DNA of 64,000 nucleotides from Phycisphaerales bacterium (GTDB lineage: Bacteria > Planctomycetota > Phycisphaerae > Phycisphaerales > UBA1924), in contig JANQQZ010000132.1 in assembly GCA_028284805.1 (NCBI GenBank), positions 1 to 64,000 of the forward strand, written 5' to 3'. Positions 34,976 to 43,847 of this stretch are shown piece after piece. The notes below the pieces were generated by a model. It saw only the letters and a program-made list of their open reading frames with translations. It searched no databases and was not told the origin of the DNA. Each line of letters starts with the position of its first letter. Positions within the stretch are counted from its first letter, which is position 1. The translations under genes were made by a program, and so were the position numbers.

Positions 34976-36016
34976 TCAGAGCTGACCGAGGAAACGCAGG
35001 TCGTTCTCGAACAGCAGACGGATGTCGGGGATGCCGTACTTGCCCATCGCGAGCCGCTCGATCCCGAACCCCCACGCGAAGCCCGACCACTCCTCGGGGT
35101 CGATCCCGCAGGCAGTAAGCACGTTCGGATCGACCATGCCGCACCCGCCCAGTTCGATCCACTCGGCGGGCTTATCGGGGCGGAGCTGGATCATCATGTC
35201 GAACTCAGCCGAGGGCTCGGTGAAGGGAAAGAAGCTCGGGCGCAGGCGGACCTCGGCATCCGCGCCGAAGTACGCCCTCGCGAACTGCAGCAGCGTCGTC
35301 TTCAGATCCACCATCGACACACCCCGGTCGATGTAGAGGCCCTCAAGCTGATGGAACATGAAGCTGTGCGTCGCGTCGACCGTGTCAGGCCTGTACACCC
35401 GCCCGGGCGACACAACCTTGATGGGCGGGCCGGAGCCGTCCTTGACGCACTGCTCCATGACCCGGATCTGCACGGTCGAGGTCTGGCTCCGCAACATGCG
35501 GGGGACCGCTGTTGTCGCTGGGTCATCGACGTAGAAGTTGTCGATCGGATCCCGCGCGGGGTGCTCCGGGGGGATGTTGAGCTTCACAAAGTTGTGCTCG
35601 TCGTCCTCGAGCTCGGGGCCCTCGGCAACGTCGAACCCGAGCCGAGCGCAGACCTCGACAAGCTCATCACGCACACGCGTAAGGATGTGCCGCCGTCCCC
35701 GCTGGTGCACCGCGATCGCACCGGGCTCGGTCGCATCGATCGTGAATCCCGCGGGTGAGCCGCCGCCAGCGGCAGATGCCTTCCGGGCCTCGAAGGCCTG
35801 CTCGAGGGCAACCTTCACCGCATTGGCCTGCTGTCCCGCGGCGGGCTTGTCGGCCTTGGGAACATCCTTCATGCCAGCCATCGCGGCCTTCAGCTTGCCC
35901 TTGCTTCCGAGATAGGAGATGCGCCAGGCCTCAAGGTCATCGGACGACGAAGCCGCCTCGAGGGCGCTCAGGCCGTCCTGCCGGAGCAGATCGAGTTGGT
36001 GAAGGAAGTCCGACAT
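34976..36016 (-). CDS. pheS: Phenylalanyl-tRNA synthetase alpha subunit
   Basis: This is a 346-residue class II synthetase subunit. An N-terminal coiled-coil arm includes YLGSKGKLKAAMAGM. The catalytic core has HPARDPIDNFYV, motif 2 region RVYRPDTVDATHSFMFHQLE, FFPFTEPSAEFDM, and motif 3 GFAWGFGIERLAMGKYGI. It charges tRNA-Phe together with PheT, which is not in the window. It lies 57 bases downstream of rplQ and may be read through from the ribosomal cluster. Confidence 0.97.
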   Translation of the reverse strand: MSDFLHQLDLLRQDGLSALEAASSSDDLEAWRISYLGSKGKLKAAMAGMKDVPKADKPAAGQQANAVKVALEQAFEARKASAAGGGSPAGFTIDATEPGAIAVHQRGRRHILTRVRDELVEVCARLGFDVAEGPELEDDEHNFVKLNIPPEHPARDPIDNFYVDDPATTAVPRMLRSQTSTVQIRVMEQCVKDGSGPPIKVVSPGRVYRPDTVDATHSFMFHQLEGLYIDRGVSMVDLKTTLLQFARAYFGADAEVRLRPSFFPFTEPSAEFDMMIQLRPDKPAEWIELGGCGMVDPNVLTACGIDPEEWSGFAWGFGIERLAMGKYGIPDIRLLFENDLRFLGQL

Positions 36017-36073
36017 CGTCGGCTCACTGTACCCGTGGAAGCTTGGCGCGTGCGAGCGATCCGGAAACCAGGA

Positions 36074-36778
36074 TCAGTTCTCGCCCGACTCCTCGGCACC
36101 TTCGGACTCGGCATCGCCCGTAGCCTCGGGCGGCTGAGGGTCCGCGACCGCAGCAGCAGCGCCGGGCACGGAGACCTTGTCCTTGATGGACGCGAAGTAG
36201 GCCGCACGACGATCGGCCTTGCGGCGACGCGTGCTCGGGCGACCGCTGATCTCGGGGCCGTCCTCGGCGCCGACGAACTGGATGAGCACCAGTTCGGCCG
36301 CGTCGCCCAGGCGGTGCTTGCCGAGCTTGACGATGCGGGTGTAGCCGCCCGTGCGATCGGCAAAGCGGGGCGCAACGTTCTCGAAGATGTGCCGGACCAG
36401 CCTCGGTGCCTTGCGCAGCTCGCCGTAGCGGTTCCGCTCGGTCTGCTCCGCCGGGGGCAGTTCGAAGTACTGCTCGGCGATCTCGGTCTGCGTCTCGAAG
36501 CTCTCCCGCTCTCGCTCACTGGCGTCCTTGGGCAGGTACCGCCAATCGAACGCGAGACGGTCGCGCCCGAGCATGGCGATCACGCGACGCCGGGCGTGCA
36601 GATCACCCCGCTTGGCCTTGGTGACCACCTTCTCGACGAACGGCTGCACAGCCTTCGCCTTGGGGAGCGTGGTCACGACCTGGCCGTGCTCGAACAGGCT
36701 GGCCGCGAGGTTGCGGAGCATCGCCTGGCGATGAGCAGAGGTCCGATTGAGTTTGTATCCGGCCTTGCGGTGCCGCAT
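36074..36778 (-). CDS. rplQ: 50S ribosomal protein L17, with C-terminal extension
   Basis: The N-terminus MRHRKAGYKLNRTSAHRQAM and GGYTRIVKLGKHRLGDAAE are the conserved ends of L17. The protein is 234 residues. A normal L17 is about 120-130, with an insertion here around DWRYLPKDASERERE and a tail of about 60 residues ending in Ala/Glu-rich sequence. It lies 37 bases after rpoA, the usual order. Confidence 0.96.
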   Translation of the reverse strand: MRHRKAGYKLNRTSAHRQAMLRNLAASLFEHGQVVTTLPKAKAVQPFVEKVVTKAKRGDLHARRRVIAMLGRDRLAFDWRYLPKDASERERESFETQTEIAEQYFELPPAEQTERNRYGELRKAPRLVRHIFENVAPRFADRTGGYTRIVKLGKHRLGDAAELVLIQFVGAEDGPEISGRPSTRRRKADRRAAYFASIKDKVSVPGAAAAVADPQPPEATGDAESEGAEESGEN

Positions 36779-36815
36779 GTCAGTCGCTCCAATCCGTCAG
36801 TCTCGCGTCGCCCGC

Positions 36816-37829
36816 TCAAGCGGCTCCGCCACCCACCTGGTACCCCTCGGGCAGCTGCATCCCGAGCTCGAGGCCCAGGTCCAGCAGCTTCCGCTTCACC
36901 TCGCGCAGAGACGTGCGACCGAAGGCGCGGAGCTTGAGCAGATCCGCGTCCTGGTACTGCACCAGCTGCGCCACCGTGTCGATCCGTGCCGACTCGAGGC
37001 AGTTGCTCGCCCGCACCGACAGGTCCAGGTCCGCGAGCGGCATATCCAGCTTGCGGATCAGCTCCTCGTCCACGCCCGCCGCGGCAGCCGCCTCCTCCGA
37101 CACGCGCTGCTCGCCCAGCTCGAAGTACTGCACGAACGGGTTGAGGTGCTTCCGCATGATCTTGGCGGCCTCGACGAGCGCCATCTCAGGCGTCAGCGTG
37201 CCGTTGGTCCAGATCTCAAGCTGCAGCTTGTCGTAGTTGGTCTTCTGACCGACGCGGGTCTCCTCGATCTTGTACCGCACCCGCTGCACCGGGGAATAGA
37301 TCGAATCGACCGGGATGAGACCGATCTCCTGGTCCTCGTCGTCGTCGTACTGCTCGGCAGCCGGGACGTAACCCCGTCCTTTGCCCACGCGGAGCTCCAT
37401 CTCGAAGTCCACGTCGGTCGTCAGGGTCGCGATCACGAGATCGGGGTTCATGACGGTGACCGCGGTGTCACCCTCGATCAGGTCGGCGGTGACTTCACCG
37501 GGCCCCTGGGCCGCGAGGCGGAGAGTCTTTGGCTCGTCGCCCTCAAGCTTCACGATCAGATTCTTGACGTTGAGGATGATGTCGGTGACATCTTCCATGA
37601 CACCCGGGAGCGAGGTGAACTCGTGCTCGGCGCCCTTGATCTTGACAGCAGTGACCGAGGCGCCCTCGAGCGACGAGAGCAGGATGCGTCGCAGGCTGTT
37701 GCCCACGGTTGTGCCGAAGCCTCGCTCGAAGGGCTCGACCGTGAATCGTGCAAACGTGTCGCCTGCGAACTTGGGATCGGAGGCGATTTTCGACGGGAGT
37801 TCCAGACCACGCCAACGGACTCGGAGCAT
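36816..37829 (-). CDS. rpoA: DNA-directed RNA polymerase alpha subunit
   Basis: This is a 337-residue subunit. It has the assembly domain (RFTVEPFERGFGTTVGNSLR, ILLSSLEGASVTAVKIKGAE), a flexible linker, and the C-terminal DNA-binding domain (LDLSVRASNCLESARIDTV, LLKLRAFGRTSLREVKRKL). It lies in the alpha operon between rpsK and rplQ; the usual rpsD is absent, leaving a 154-base gap upstream. Confidence 0.98.
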   Translation of the reverse strand: MLRVRWRGLELPSKIASDPKFAGDTFARFTVEPFERGFGTTVGNSLRRILLSSLEGASVTAVKIKGAEHEFTSLPGVMEDVTDIILNVKNLIVKLEGDEPKTLRLAAQGPGEVTADLIEGDTAVTVMNPDLVIATLTTDVDFEMELRVGKGRGYVPAAEQYDDDEDQEIGLIPVDSIYSPVQRVRYKIEETRVGQKTNYDKLQLEIWTNGTLTPEMALVEAAKIMRKHLNPFVQYFELGEQRVSEEAAAAAGVDEELIRKLDMPLADLDLSVRASNCLESARIDTVAQLVQYQDADLLKLRAFGRTSLREVKRKLLDLGLELGMQLPEGYQVGGGAA

Positions 37830-37872
37830 GCACGCACCTCGTACCCCGGCCGAGATCTCTGCTCAGCCCGAC

Positions 37873-37906
37873 CGATCACGGCTTGGGCACGCGCCGGGGG
37901 TGATCG
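37873..37906 (-). repeat. Inverted repeat in the rpsK-rpoA gap
   Basis: CGATCAC (37873-37879) and GTGATCG (37900-37906) are perfect 7-base arms around a GC-rich loop of 20 bases. The gap is where rpsD normally lies. No T-run follows, so termination is doubtful. It could be a regulatory mRNA structure or chance. Confidence 0.35.
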
Positions 37907-37983
37907 TGCCGCTGCCTTCTTTCGGTCGAGCACAGGGGCGGCCGCGATGCGCGTCCTCCCCTACGTCGTACAACGCGGACGGA

Positions 37984-38355
37984 TCAGACCCGCCGCTTCT
38001 TCCGGGGCCGGCAGCCGTTGTGCGGCACCGGGGTGTGATCTTCGATCGCCGAGACGCGGATGCCGCAGGACGCAACGCCGTTGATCGCGGCTTCGCGTCC
38101 GGCGCCGGTGCCCTTGATGCGCACCTCGACCTCGTGCAGGCCCATCTTGCGGACCTTCTGCCCGACGGTCTCACCCGCGCGGGTCGCCGCGAAGGGCGTC
38201 GCCTTGCGGGTGCCCTTGAAGCCGATGGTGCCCGCCGAGTCCCACGCGAGCGTCTCGCCGTTCAGATCGGTGATCGTCACGAGCGTGTTGTTGTGCGTCG
38301 CCTTGACATGCACGATGCCCTTGGAGACGTTCTTGCGGATCTTCTTCTTCGCCAT
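37984..38355 (-). CDS. rpsK: 30S ribosomal protein S11
   Basis: This is a 123-residue S11: [18 protein letters not shown], the [13 protein letters not shown] platform loop and C-terminal [12 protein letters not shown] are all conserved. It lies 49 bases after rpsM in the alpha operon. Confidence 0.98.
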   Translation of the reverse strand: MAKKKIRKNVSKGIVHVKATHNNTLVTITDLNGETLAWDSAGTIGFKGTRKATPFAATRAGETVGQKVRKMGLHEVEVRIKGTGAGREAAINGVASCGIRVSAIEDHTPVPHNGCRPRKKRRV

Positions 38356-38404
38356 CTGGATTCGGTCCTGTTCCCGCCCGCGGTCATCACGCGGGCGGCA
38401 TCAA

Positions 38405-38782
38405 TCAGCCCTTGATGCCCTTCTTGCCCGCGACCGTCTTCTTCCGGCCCTTCCGGGTGCGGGCGTTGCACTTGGTCCGCTGCCCTCGCGTCGGCAGACC
38501 ACGGCGGTGACGATCACCCCGGTAGCTGCGGATCTCGCGGAGCCGCTGGATGTTCTGACCGACCTGACGCCGGAGGGCACCCTCGACGATGTAGCCGGAG
38601 TCGATGATGCCGTTGACCGAGGCAACCTGCAGGTCGTCCAGCTCACGCGCCCGGATGTCGGGGTTGATCTGGGCCTCGACGAGGATCTCGGCCGCAAACT
38701 TGGGCCCCACGCCGTGGATGTACTGCAGCGCGTAGTAGATCTTCTTGTTGTCCGGGATGTCCACACCAGCGATACGCGGCAT
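38405..38782 (-). CDS. rpsM: 30S ribosomal protein S13
   Basis: This is a 125-residue S13: MPRIAGVDIPDNKKIYYAL, the GVGPKFAAEIL helix-turn segment, SYRGDRHRRGLPTRGQRTK, and a basic tail. It lies 28 bases after rpmJ. Confidence 0.98.
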   Translation of the reverse strand: MPRIAGVDIPDNKKIYYALQYIHGVGPKFAAEILVEAQINPDIRARELDDLQVASVNGIIDSGYIVEGALRRQVGQNIQRLREIRSYRGDRHRRGLPTRGQRTKCNARTRKGRKKTVAGKKGIKG

Positions 38783-38810
38783 GCCGTGCTCCTACCTCAG
38801 CTCTTCTCGC

Positions 38811-38927
38811 TCAGCCCTGAACCTGCTTGTGCTTGGGATCCGCCTTGCAGATCACCCGCACCTTGCCCCTGCGGCGGATGACCTGGCAGCTGCTGCACAT
38901 CCGCTTGACGCTGGACCGAACCTTCAT
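38811..38927 (-). CDS. rpmJ: 50S ribosomal protein L36 (zinc-binding form)
   Basis: A 38-residue frame reads [14 protein letters not shown], then [16 protein letters not shown] and TGA. The ligands Cys11, Cys14, Cys27 and His33 fit the zinc-containing (C+) type of L36. A 170-base gap separates it from infA upstream. That gap has an AT-rich pocket with TAAAGT on the minus strand (38992-38997) that might mark a promoter, without a clear -35. Confidence 0.96.
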   Translation of the reverse strand: MKVRSSVKRMCSSCQVIRRRGKVRVICKADPKHKQVQG

Positions 38928-39097
38928 CTGGAGACCCCAATCTCGCGTCTCTGAGCCCGGTCGCACGTCGACGACTTGGCCGAGTCTTCATACTTTACAG
39001 ACACCGATCACGCTTCCACCCGCGTGAGGCGCGGCCCTACGATAGGCACGCCCGAAGCCGATCGGCCACCGTGCGAACCGGAAACAAAACAGATTCC

Positions 39098-39316
39098 TTA
39101 GTGACGGTATGTGATCCTGGCCTTGCTGAGGTCGTAGGGGCTGATCTCGACGGTCACCATATCCCCGGGCAGAATCCGAATATAGTTCATCCGCATCTTG
39201 CCCGACACGTAGGCCAGCACTTCCTTGTCGTTCGGCAAGCGCACCTTGAACATCGCGTTGGGCAGCGCCTCAACAACCTCGGCTTCGAACGTGAACTTGT
39301 CGCCCTCTTTACTCAT
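39098..39316 (-). CDS. infA: Translation initiation factor IF-1
   Basis: This is a 72-residue OB-fold protein: [40 protein letters not shown], and C-terminal [23 protein letters not shown] 39316 was chosen by homology; the longer frame runs toward secY. It lies 61 bases after secY; map and adk, often present here, are missing. Confidence 0.97.
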   Translation of the reverse strand: MSKEGDKFTFEAEVVEALPNAMFKVRLPNDKEVLAYVSGKMRMNYIRILPGDMVTVEISPYDLSKARITYRH

Positions 39317-39377
39317 GAGCCGCCACTGTAGGGGGCCCGCGTCCTCGCGTCGCGTCGCGGTGCCCGGGATGTGCGAA

Positions 39378-40778
39378 TCAACCGCGCGGCCCGCGGATCT
39401 TGGGCCCGCGGTCGCCGTCCGCGGCATTGCCGAGGAAGCCCGCGTAGTTCCGCATGAGCAGGTTCGCCTCGACCCGTTGGACAAAGTCGAGGATCACCGA
39501 CACGCAGATCAACAGCCCGGTTCCCCCGAGGAACTGGGTGACCTGGAAGTCGACGTTCAGCGCCCGGTTCACCACCATCGGGAGCACGGCGATCACCGCG
39601 AGGAACGCCGCGCCGACGTACGTGATGCGCTCCATGACGGTCTCGAGGTACTCAGCCGTCCGCGGCCCGGGCCTGAGTCCTGGGATGAACGAGCCGTGAT
39701 CCCGGAGCTGCTTGGACATCTCCTCGGGGTTGAACTGCACGGTGATCCAGAAGTAGCTGAAGAAGTACACCATGATGATGTACAGGAACACGTAGGGGAA
39801 CTCGCCGAAGTTGAACGAGCGGCTCATCCAAGAGACGAAGCCCTTCATCGCGGACTCAGAATCGACCGCACCGTCGATCGCGCCGAACAGCACCGATGGG
39901 AAGATCATCAGCGAGCTAGCGAAGATGATGGGCATGACGCCGCCGTGGTTCACGCGCAGCGGCAGGTAGCTCCGCTGCCCCCCCACGACCTTGCGGCCCC
40001 GTGTGTGCTTGGCTTGCTGGATCGGGATGCGCCGCTGGGCCACGGTCATCACCACCGAGCCCGCGACGATCACCACAAAGCCCGCGAGCAGCAAGAGCAG
40101 CCCCATGGGGCCCAGCTTGTCGGTGTCGCCAGGCTCGTAGTTGTTCACGACCCACATCACAGCGCCGGGCATGCCCGCGAGGATGCCCGCCATGATGATC
40201 ATGGAGACGCCGTTGCCGATGCCGTACTTGTCGATCTGCTCGCCAAGCCACATCAGGAACATGGTGCCGGCCGTGAGCGCCGAGACCGCCATCACCCACC
40301 AGAGCGGGTTGCCCGACCACTGGGCGTAGACGAGCCCGCCGCCCCCGCCCGCGTTGGTGATGAAGCTCAGCCAGGCGATCGCTTGCACGATGCACAGCCC
40401 GACAGTGGTGTAACGGGTCCACTCCTGGATCTTCTGGCGCCCCGTGGGGCCCTCCTGCTGGAGACGCTTGAGTGTGGGCGAGACCGATTGCAAGAGCTGG
40501 AAGATGATGGCCGCGGAGATGTAGGGCATGATGCCCAGCCCGAAGATCGTCGACTGGCTGAAGGACCCGCCCGAGAAGATGGCGACGTACTGGGCGGCGC
40601 GCGCGGCGGCCGTGCCCTGCGAGGCCTGCAACTGAAAGAAGTCCGTGAGTGCGCTCTGATCGACACCAGGCAGTGGGATCCAGTAGCCGATGCGATAGAC
40701 CGCCAGCATCCCGAGTGTGAAGAGGATCTTCGTGCGCAGCTCGCCCACGCGGAAGACGTTCAGGATGGCTTGCAGCAT
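39378..40778 (-). CDS. secY: Protein translocase subunit SecY
   Basis: This is a 466-residue, ten-helix channel protein. [20 protein letters not shown] is the cytosolic lead, then [15 protein letters not shown] and the plug region. Conserved segments include [34 protein letters not shown] and PFVNRAL-equivalent [13 protein letters not shown]. It sits after rplO, the usual spc-operon position. Confidence 0.98.
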   Translation of the reverse strand: MLQAILNVFRVGELRTKILFTLGMLAVYRIGYWIPLPGVDQSALTDFFQLQASQGTAAARAAQYVAIFSGGSFSQSTIFGLGIMPYISAAIIFQLLQSVSPTLKRLQQEGPTGRQKIQEWTRYTTVGLCIVQAIAWLSFITNAGGGGGLVYAQWSGNPLWWVMAVSALTAGTMFLMWLGEQIDKYGIGNGVSMIIMAGILAGMPGAVMWVVNNYEPGDTDKLGPMGLLLLLAGFVVIVAGSVVMTVAQRRIPIQQAKHTRGRKVVGGQRSYLPLRVNHGGVMPIIFASSLMIFPSVLFGAIDGAVDSESAMKGFVSWMSRSFNFGEFPYVFLYIIMVYFFSYFWITVQFNPEEMSKQLRDHGSFIPGLRPGPRTAEYLETVMERITYVGAAFLAVIAVLPMVVNRALNVDFQVTQFLGGTGLLICVSVILDFVQRVEANLLMRNYAGFLGNAADGDRGPKIRGPRG

Positions 40779-40833
40779 GCCTCGGCTCGCTCCCTGCCGA
40801 CGCCCGGTGCGGGCGGTGCTTCAGAACTTCAGC

Positions 40834-41394
40834 TTAGCTCTTGGCTTCCGTACGACGCAGCTTCTTGGTCAGATTCTTGGGCGTGCGGTCGTCGCTGTTG
40901 CGATCGATGCCCCGGACGCGGTCGCGCCGCGTGCCCGACTCGTGCACGCTGCCCCCCGCCGCCTCGATGTGCTTCTTGGCGCCGCCTGTGACCCGGTTGA
41001 CCTTCACGTCGAGCTTGACCTTCAGACCGCCCTCGTCGACCGCGCCCAGGATCTTCACGTCCCGGCTGGCATCACGGATCAGACCTGCCGCGATGAGCGA
41101 TTCGGCCGTCACCTCGCCTCCCGACTTGAACGCGTCGTGACGGGCGATGTCGCGGAGATTGACGGTCCAGAACCTGGTCTCGAACTGCACGTTCGAGAAC
41201 CCCAGCTTGGGCATCCGCCTGAAGTAGGGCATCTGCCCGCCCTCGAACTGGAAACGGGTGCTGTGCCCGCGACGGCTGCCGGCACCCTTGTGCCCGCGTC
41301 CGGACTGCTTGCCCCAGCCCGAGCCATGCCCGCGACCGATGCGCTTGCGCTTGCGGCTCTTGCCAGCCTTCTCGGTGATCTCGTGGATCATCAT
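40834..41394 (-). CDS. rplO: 50S ribosomal protein L15
   Basis: This is a 186-residue L15: KRIGRGHGSGWGKQSGRGHK then FEGGQMPYFRRMPKLGF. It is longer than the typical 145-150 residues because of a C-terminal basic stretch. It follows rpsE directly, 48 bases after it, so no room exists for rpmD (L30). Confidence 0.97.
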   Translation of the reverse strand: MMIHEITEKAGKSRKRKRIGRGHGSGWGKQSGRGHKGAGSRRGHSTRFQFEGGQMPYFRRMPKLGFSNVQFETRFWTVNLRDIARHDAFKSGGEVTAESLIAAGLIRDASRDVKILGAVDEGGLKVKLDVKVNRVTGGAKKHIEAAGGSVHESGTRRDRVRGIDRNSDDRTPKNLTKKLRRTEAKS

Positions 41395-41442
41395 CGCTCA
41401 GTTCCCTCCGGCCGATCGTACCGGCCGATTCGTCTCACGCGC

Positions 41443-42171
41443 TCAGCCTTCGGCGGGCTTCTCGTCACCCTCAGCGGCCGGGGCGTCGCCCTCTGCCGGG
41501 GTCTCGGTGTTCTCGGTCTGGGCGTCGCCCGTCGCCTCGTCCTTCGGCTCCTCGGCCTTTGCTTCTTCAGCGGGTCGCTCGACGCGGACATCGTCGGCTG
41601 TGAGGACGCGTCCCTTGCTGCCGCCGCCGGAGCCGCTGCCCATGAACCGCTGGCCGCGGGCGACGCGTTCCTCGATGTCGGTGTCGCCCAGGTCGACGCC
41701 GCGGAGCTCCTCGATGAGGGCCTTGGTGCGGAGCTTCGACAGAGCATCGAAGACAGCCTTGATGACGTTGATCTTGTTGGTCGAGCCGTAGCACTTGGTC
41801 ATGCAGTCGGTCACGCCCACGAGCTCGAGGATCGATCGCACGCTCGAGCCCGCGATGACACCCGTACCGGGCGAGGCGGGCAGCAGGCGGACGCGGGAGG
41901 CGAGGAACCGGCCCTCGACCTCGTGCGGGATCGTGCCGCCCAGCAGCGGGACCTGGATGGTCCCTCGCCTGGCGTGCTTTTCGGCCTTCTCGATCGCGGT
42001 CGGCACCTCGGTGCTCTTGGCGTGCCCGTAGCCGATCTTGCCGCGGCGGTCGCCGACGATCACCATCGCGCCGAAGCTGAAGCGGCGCCCGCCCTTGACG
42101 GTCGCAGCCGTCCGGAAGATCCCGGCCGTATGCGACTCCATCTGGCCCGTTGTTTCCATCAACTCTGCCAT
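41443..42171 (-). CDS. rpsE: 30S ribosomal protein S5, with acidic C-terminal tail
   Basis: This is a 242-residue S5: TVKGGRRFSFGAMVIVGDRR, GTIPHEVEGRF, and GSSVRSILELVGVTDCMTKC. The core ends near residue 160. The rest is a Gly/Ser hinge and an acidic Ala/Glu/Pro-rich tail of about 60 residues not found in most S5 proteins. Confidence 0.97.
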   Translation of the reverse strand: MAELMETTGQMESHTAGIFRTAATVKGGRRFSFGAMVIVGDRRGKIGYGHAKSTEVPTAIEKAEKHARRGTIQVPLLGGTIPHEVEGRFLASRVRLLPASPGTGVIAGSSVRSILELVGVTDCMTKCYGSTNKINVIKAVFDALSKLRTKALIEELRGVDLGDTDIEERVARGQRFMGSGSGGGSKGRVLTADDVRVERPAEEAKAEEPKDEATGDAQTENTETPAEGDAPAAEGDEKPAEG

Positions 42172-42223
42172 AGCCGTCCCATCCGCGGCAACCGGCCGCG
42201 TTCGTGCCCAACCAGAATCTGGC

Positions 42224-42586
42224 TCAGAACTTCAGACCACCCTCGCGTGCACCATCGGCCAGCGACTTCACACGACCGTGGAAGCGGAACCCGCCCCGGT
42301 CGAACACGACCTCGCTCACGCCCTTGGCCTTTGCCTTCTCGGCGAGCGCCTGCCCCACCGCCTTGGCGGCCTCGGTGTTGCCCGACTTCTCCACGCTCAC
42401 ACCCTTGTCGCGCGTCGACGCGGAGGCGATGGTCACGCCCTCCATGTCGTCGATGACCTGGGCGTAGATGTGGTTCAACGAGCGGAAGACCGCGAGGCGG
42501 GGCTTGGCGGCGGTTCCGGACACCGTCTTGCGGATGCCCTTGCGTCGACGCCACTGCCGCTTGGCCTTGAGCTTGTTCCTGTTCAT
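42224..42586 (-). CDS. rplR: 50S ribosomal protein L18
   Basis: This is a 120-residue 5S rRNA-binding protein: [35 protein letters not shown], and [20 protein letters not shown] at the end. It is in the usual place between rplF and rpsE. Confidence 0.98.
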   Translation of the reverse strand: MNRNKLKAKRQWRRRKGIRKTVSGTAAKPRLAVFRSLNHIYAQVIDDMEGVTIASASTRDKGVSVEKSGNTEAAKAVGQALAEKAKAKGVSEVVFDRGGFRFHGRVKSLADGAREGGLKF

Positions 42587-42633
42587 CGGTCCTGACCTCC
42601 GAGCGATCGCACGCCGCTCGCCTTATGCAGCCC

Positions 42634-43179
42634 TTAGCTGCCGAACTGCTTGCCCTGCTTGCGCTTGATGACCTCGTCCGAGTACCGGATGCCCTTGCCG
42701 TTGTAGGGCTCGGGCTCGCGGACCTTGCGGGCCCGGGCGGCAAACTCGCCGACCATCTGCTTGTCCGGGCCCGAGACCTTGACGGTCTGCTTGTCGGCGG
42801 TCACCGTCAGGCCCTGCGGGATCTCGACGAACGCCGGGTCGGCGTAGCCCACCTGGAGCTTGAGCTTCTGGCCCTGCACCTCGGCGCCCCAGCCCACGCC
42901 CTCGATCTGAAGGCCCTTCTCGTAGCCCTTCTCGACACCGATCAGCATGTTGTTGATCAGCGCTCGGGTCGTGCCCCAGAGGGCACGGGCCTGACGGGTC
43001 GAAGCACCCTTGATCGAGCAGACAACGGTCTTCTCGTCCTCGCCCCACCCGATCGCGATCTCGTCGCGGAAGGTGCGCGTGAGCGTGCCCTTGGGGCCCT
43101 CGGCCGTCAGGGTCTGCCCGTCGATGGAGACCTTCACACCCTTGGGGATCTCGACCGGCTTGATTCCGACTCGCGACAT
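42634..43179 (-). CDS. rplF: 50S ribosomal protein L6
   Basis: This is a 181-residue L6 with both repeat domains: MSRVGIKPVEIPKGVKVSID, LINNMLIGVEKGYEKGLQIE, and the C-terminal signature EPEPYNGKGIRYSDEVIKRK. It follows rpsH by 21 bases. Confidence 0.98.
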   Translation of the reverse strand: MSRVGIKPVEIPKGVKVSIDGQTLTAEGPKGTLTRTFRDEIAIGWGEDEKTVVCSIKGASTRQARALWGTTRALINNMLIGVEKGYEKGLQIEGVGWGAEVQGQKLKLQVGYADPAFVEIPQGLTVTADKQTVKVSGPDKQMVGEFAARARKVREPEPYNGKGIRYSDEVIKRKQGKQFGS

Positions 43180-43200
43180 CGCTTCGCTCCCGTTCCTTCC

Positions 43201-43599
43201 TTACTCGACCGTGCAGAGCAGCTCACCGCCGACCCGCTTTTCACGGCAGGCGCGATCGCTCAGGACGCCGCTCGACGTCGACACGATGGCGATGCCCAGC
43301 CCCTGCAGCGGGCGGGGTAGCTCCTCGACCTTGGCGTAGCGCCTCCGCCCGGGCTTGCTCTCACGCTGGAGCCGGTGGATGATCTGCTCGCCGCGAGGCC
43401 CGTACTTCAGCTGCACACGGATCAGGCCCTGTCGCCCGTCCTCGATCACGTCGTACCCGGTGATGTAGCCCTCGCCCTGAAGCACGTCCGCGATGCCCCG
43501 GCAGACCTTGCTGTTCAGGCAGTCCACCGTCTTGGCGCGGTTCCGGACCGCGTTGCGGATCCGGGTGATCATGTCGGCGATCGGATCGCTCATCGTCAT
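43201..43599 (-). CDS. rpsH: 30S ribosomal protein S8
   Basis: This is a 132-residue S8: SDPIADMITRIRNAV, YAKVEELPRPLQGLGIAIVS and TSSGVLSDRACREKRVGGEL. Two ATG codons (43599 and two codons later) precede the conserved SDPIADM. Confidence 0.98.
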   Translation of the reverse strand: MTMSDPIADMITRIRNAVRNRAKTVDCLNSKVCRGIADVLQGEGYITGYDVIEDGRQGLIRVQLKYGPRGEQIIHRLQRESKPGRRRYAKVEELPRPLQGLGIAIVSTSSGVLSDRACREKRVGGELLCTVE

Positions 43600-43615
43600 C
43601 GTGTCGCTCCTCGCC

Positions 43616-43801
43616 TTACCAGCTCGACTTCCGCATGCCAGGCACCTTGCCCTCGAGGGCCAGCTTCCTCAGCATGATCCGGCTCACCCGGAACTTCCGG
43701 TACACGCCCCGGGCCCGACCCGTCAGCTCGCACCGGCGCACCGTCCGCGTCGAGAACTTCGGGGTCTTCTTCGTCTTGGCGATCTGTGCCTTGCTGGCCA
43801 T
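43616..43801 (-). CDS. rpsN: 30S ribosomal protein S14, short form lacking zinc cysteines
   Basis: This is a 61-residue protein of the short S14 class: [20 protein letters not shown], then [20 protein letters not shown] and [11 protein letters not shown]. In zinc-binding short S14 the pattern is CxxC...CxxC. Here only one Cys remains (CELTG for CERCG, and SRIM for CRIC), so zinc is not expected. It is in the normal place between rplE and rpsH. Confidence 0.96.
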   Translation of the reverse strand: MASKAQIAKTKKTPKFSTRTVRRCELTGRARGVYRKFRVSRIMLRKLALEGKVPGMRKSSW

Positions 43802-43847
43802 CGTCGGTCCTCAGTGGGCCGCCAGTCGGCGGCGGTTCGAATCCTGC

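Noticed and set aside
36747-38084. Plus-strand open frame of 445 codons over rpoA
   Set aside because: Antisense shadow of rpoA with no family features.
39225-40991. Plus-strand open frame of 588 codons over secY
   Set aside because: Antisense to secY; His/Asp/Arg-rich composition is that of reversed membrane-helix codons.
41395-41442. Possible rpmD (L30) between rpsE and rplO
   Set aside because: Only 48 bases separate the genes and no L30-like frame overlaps them.
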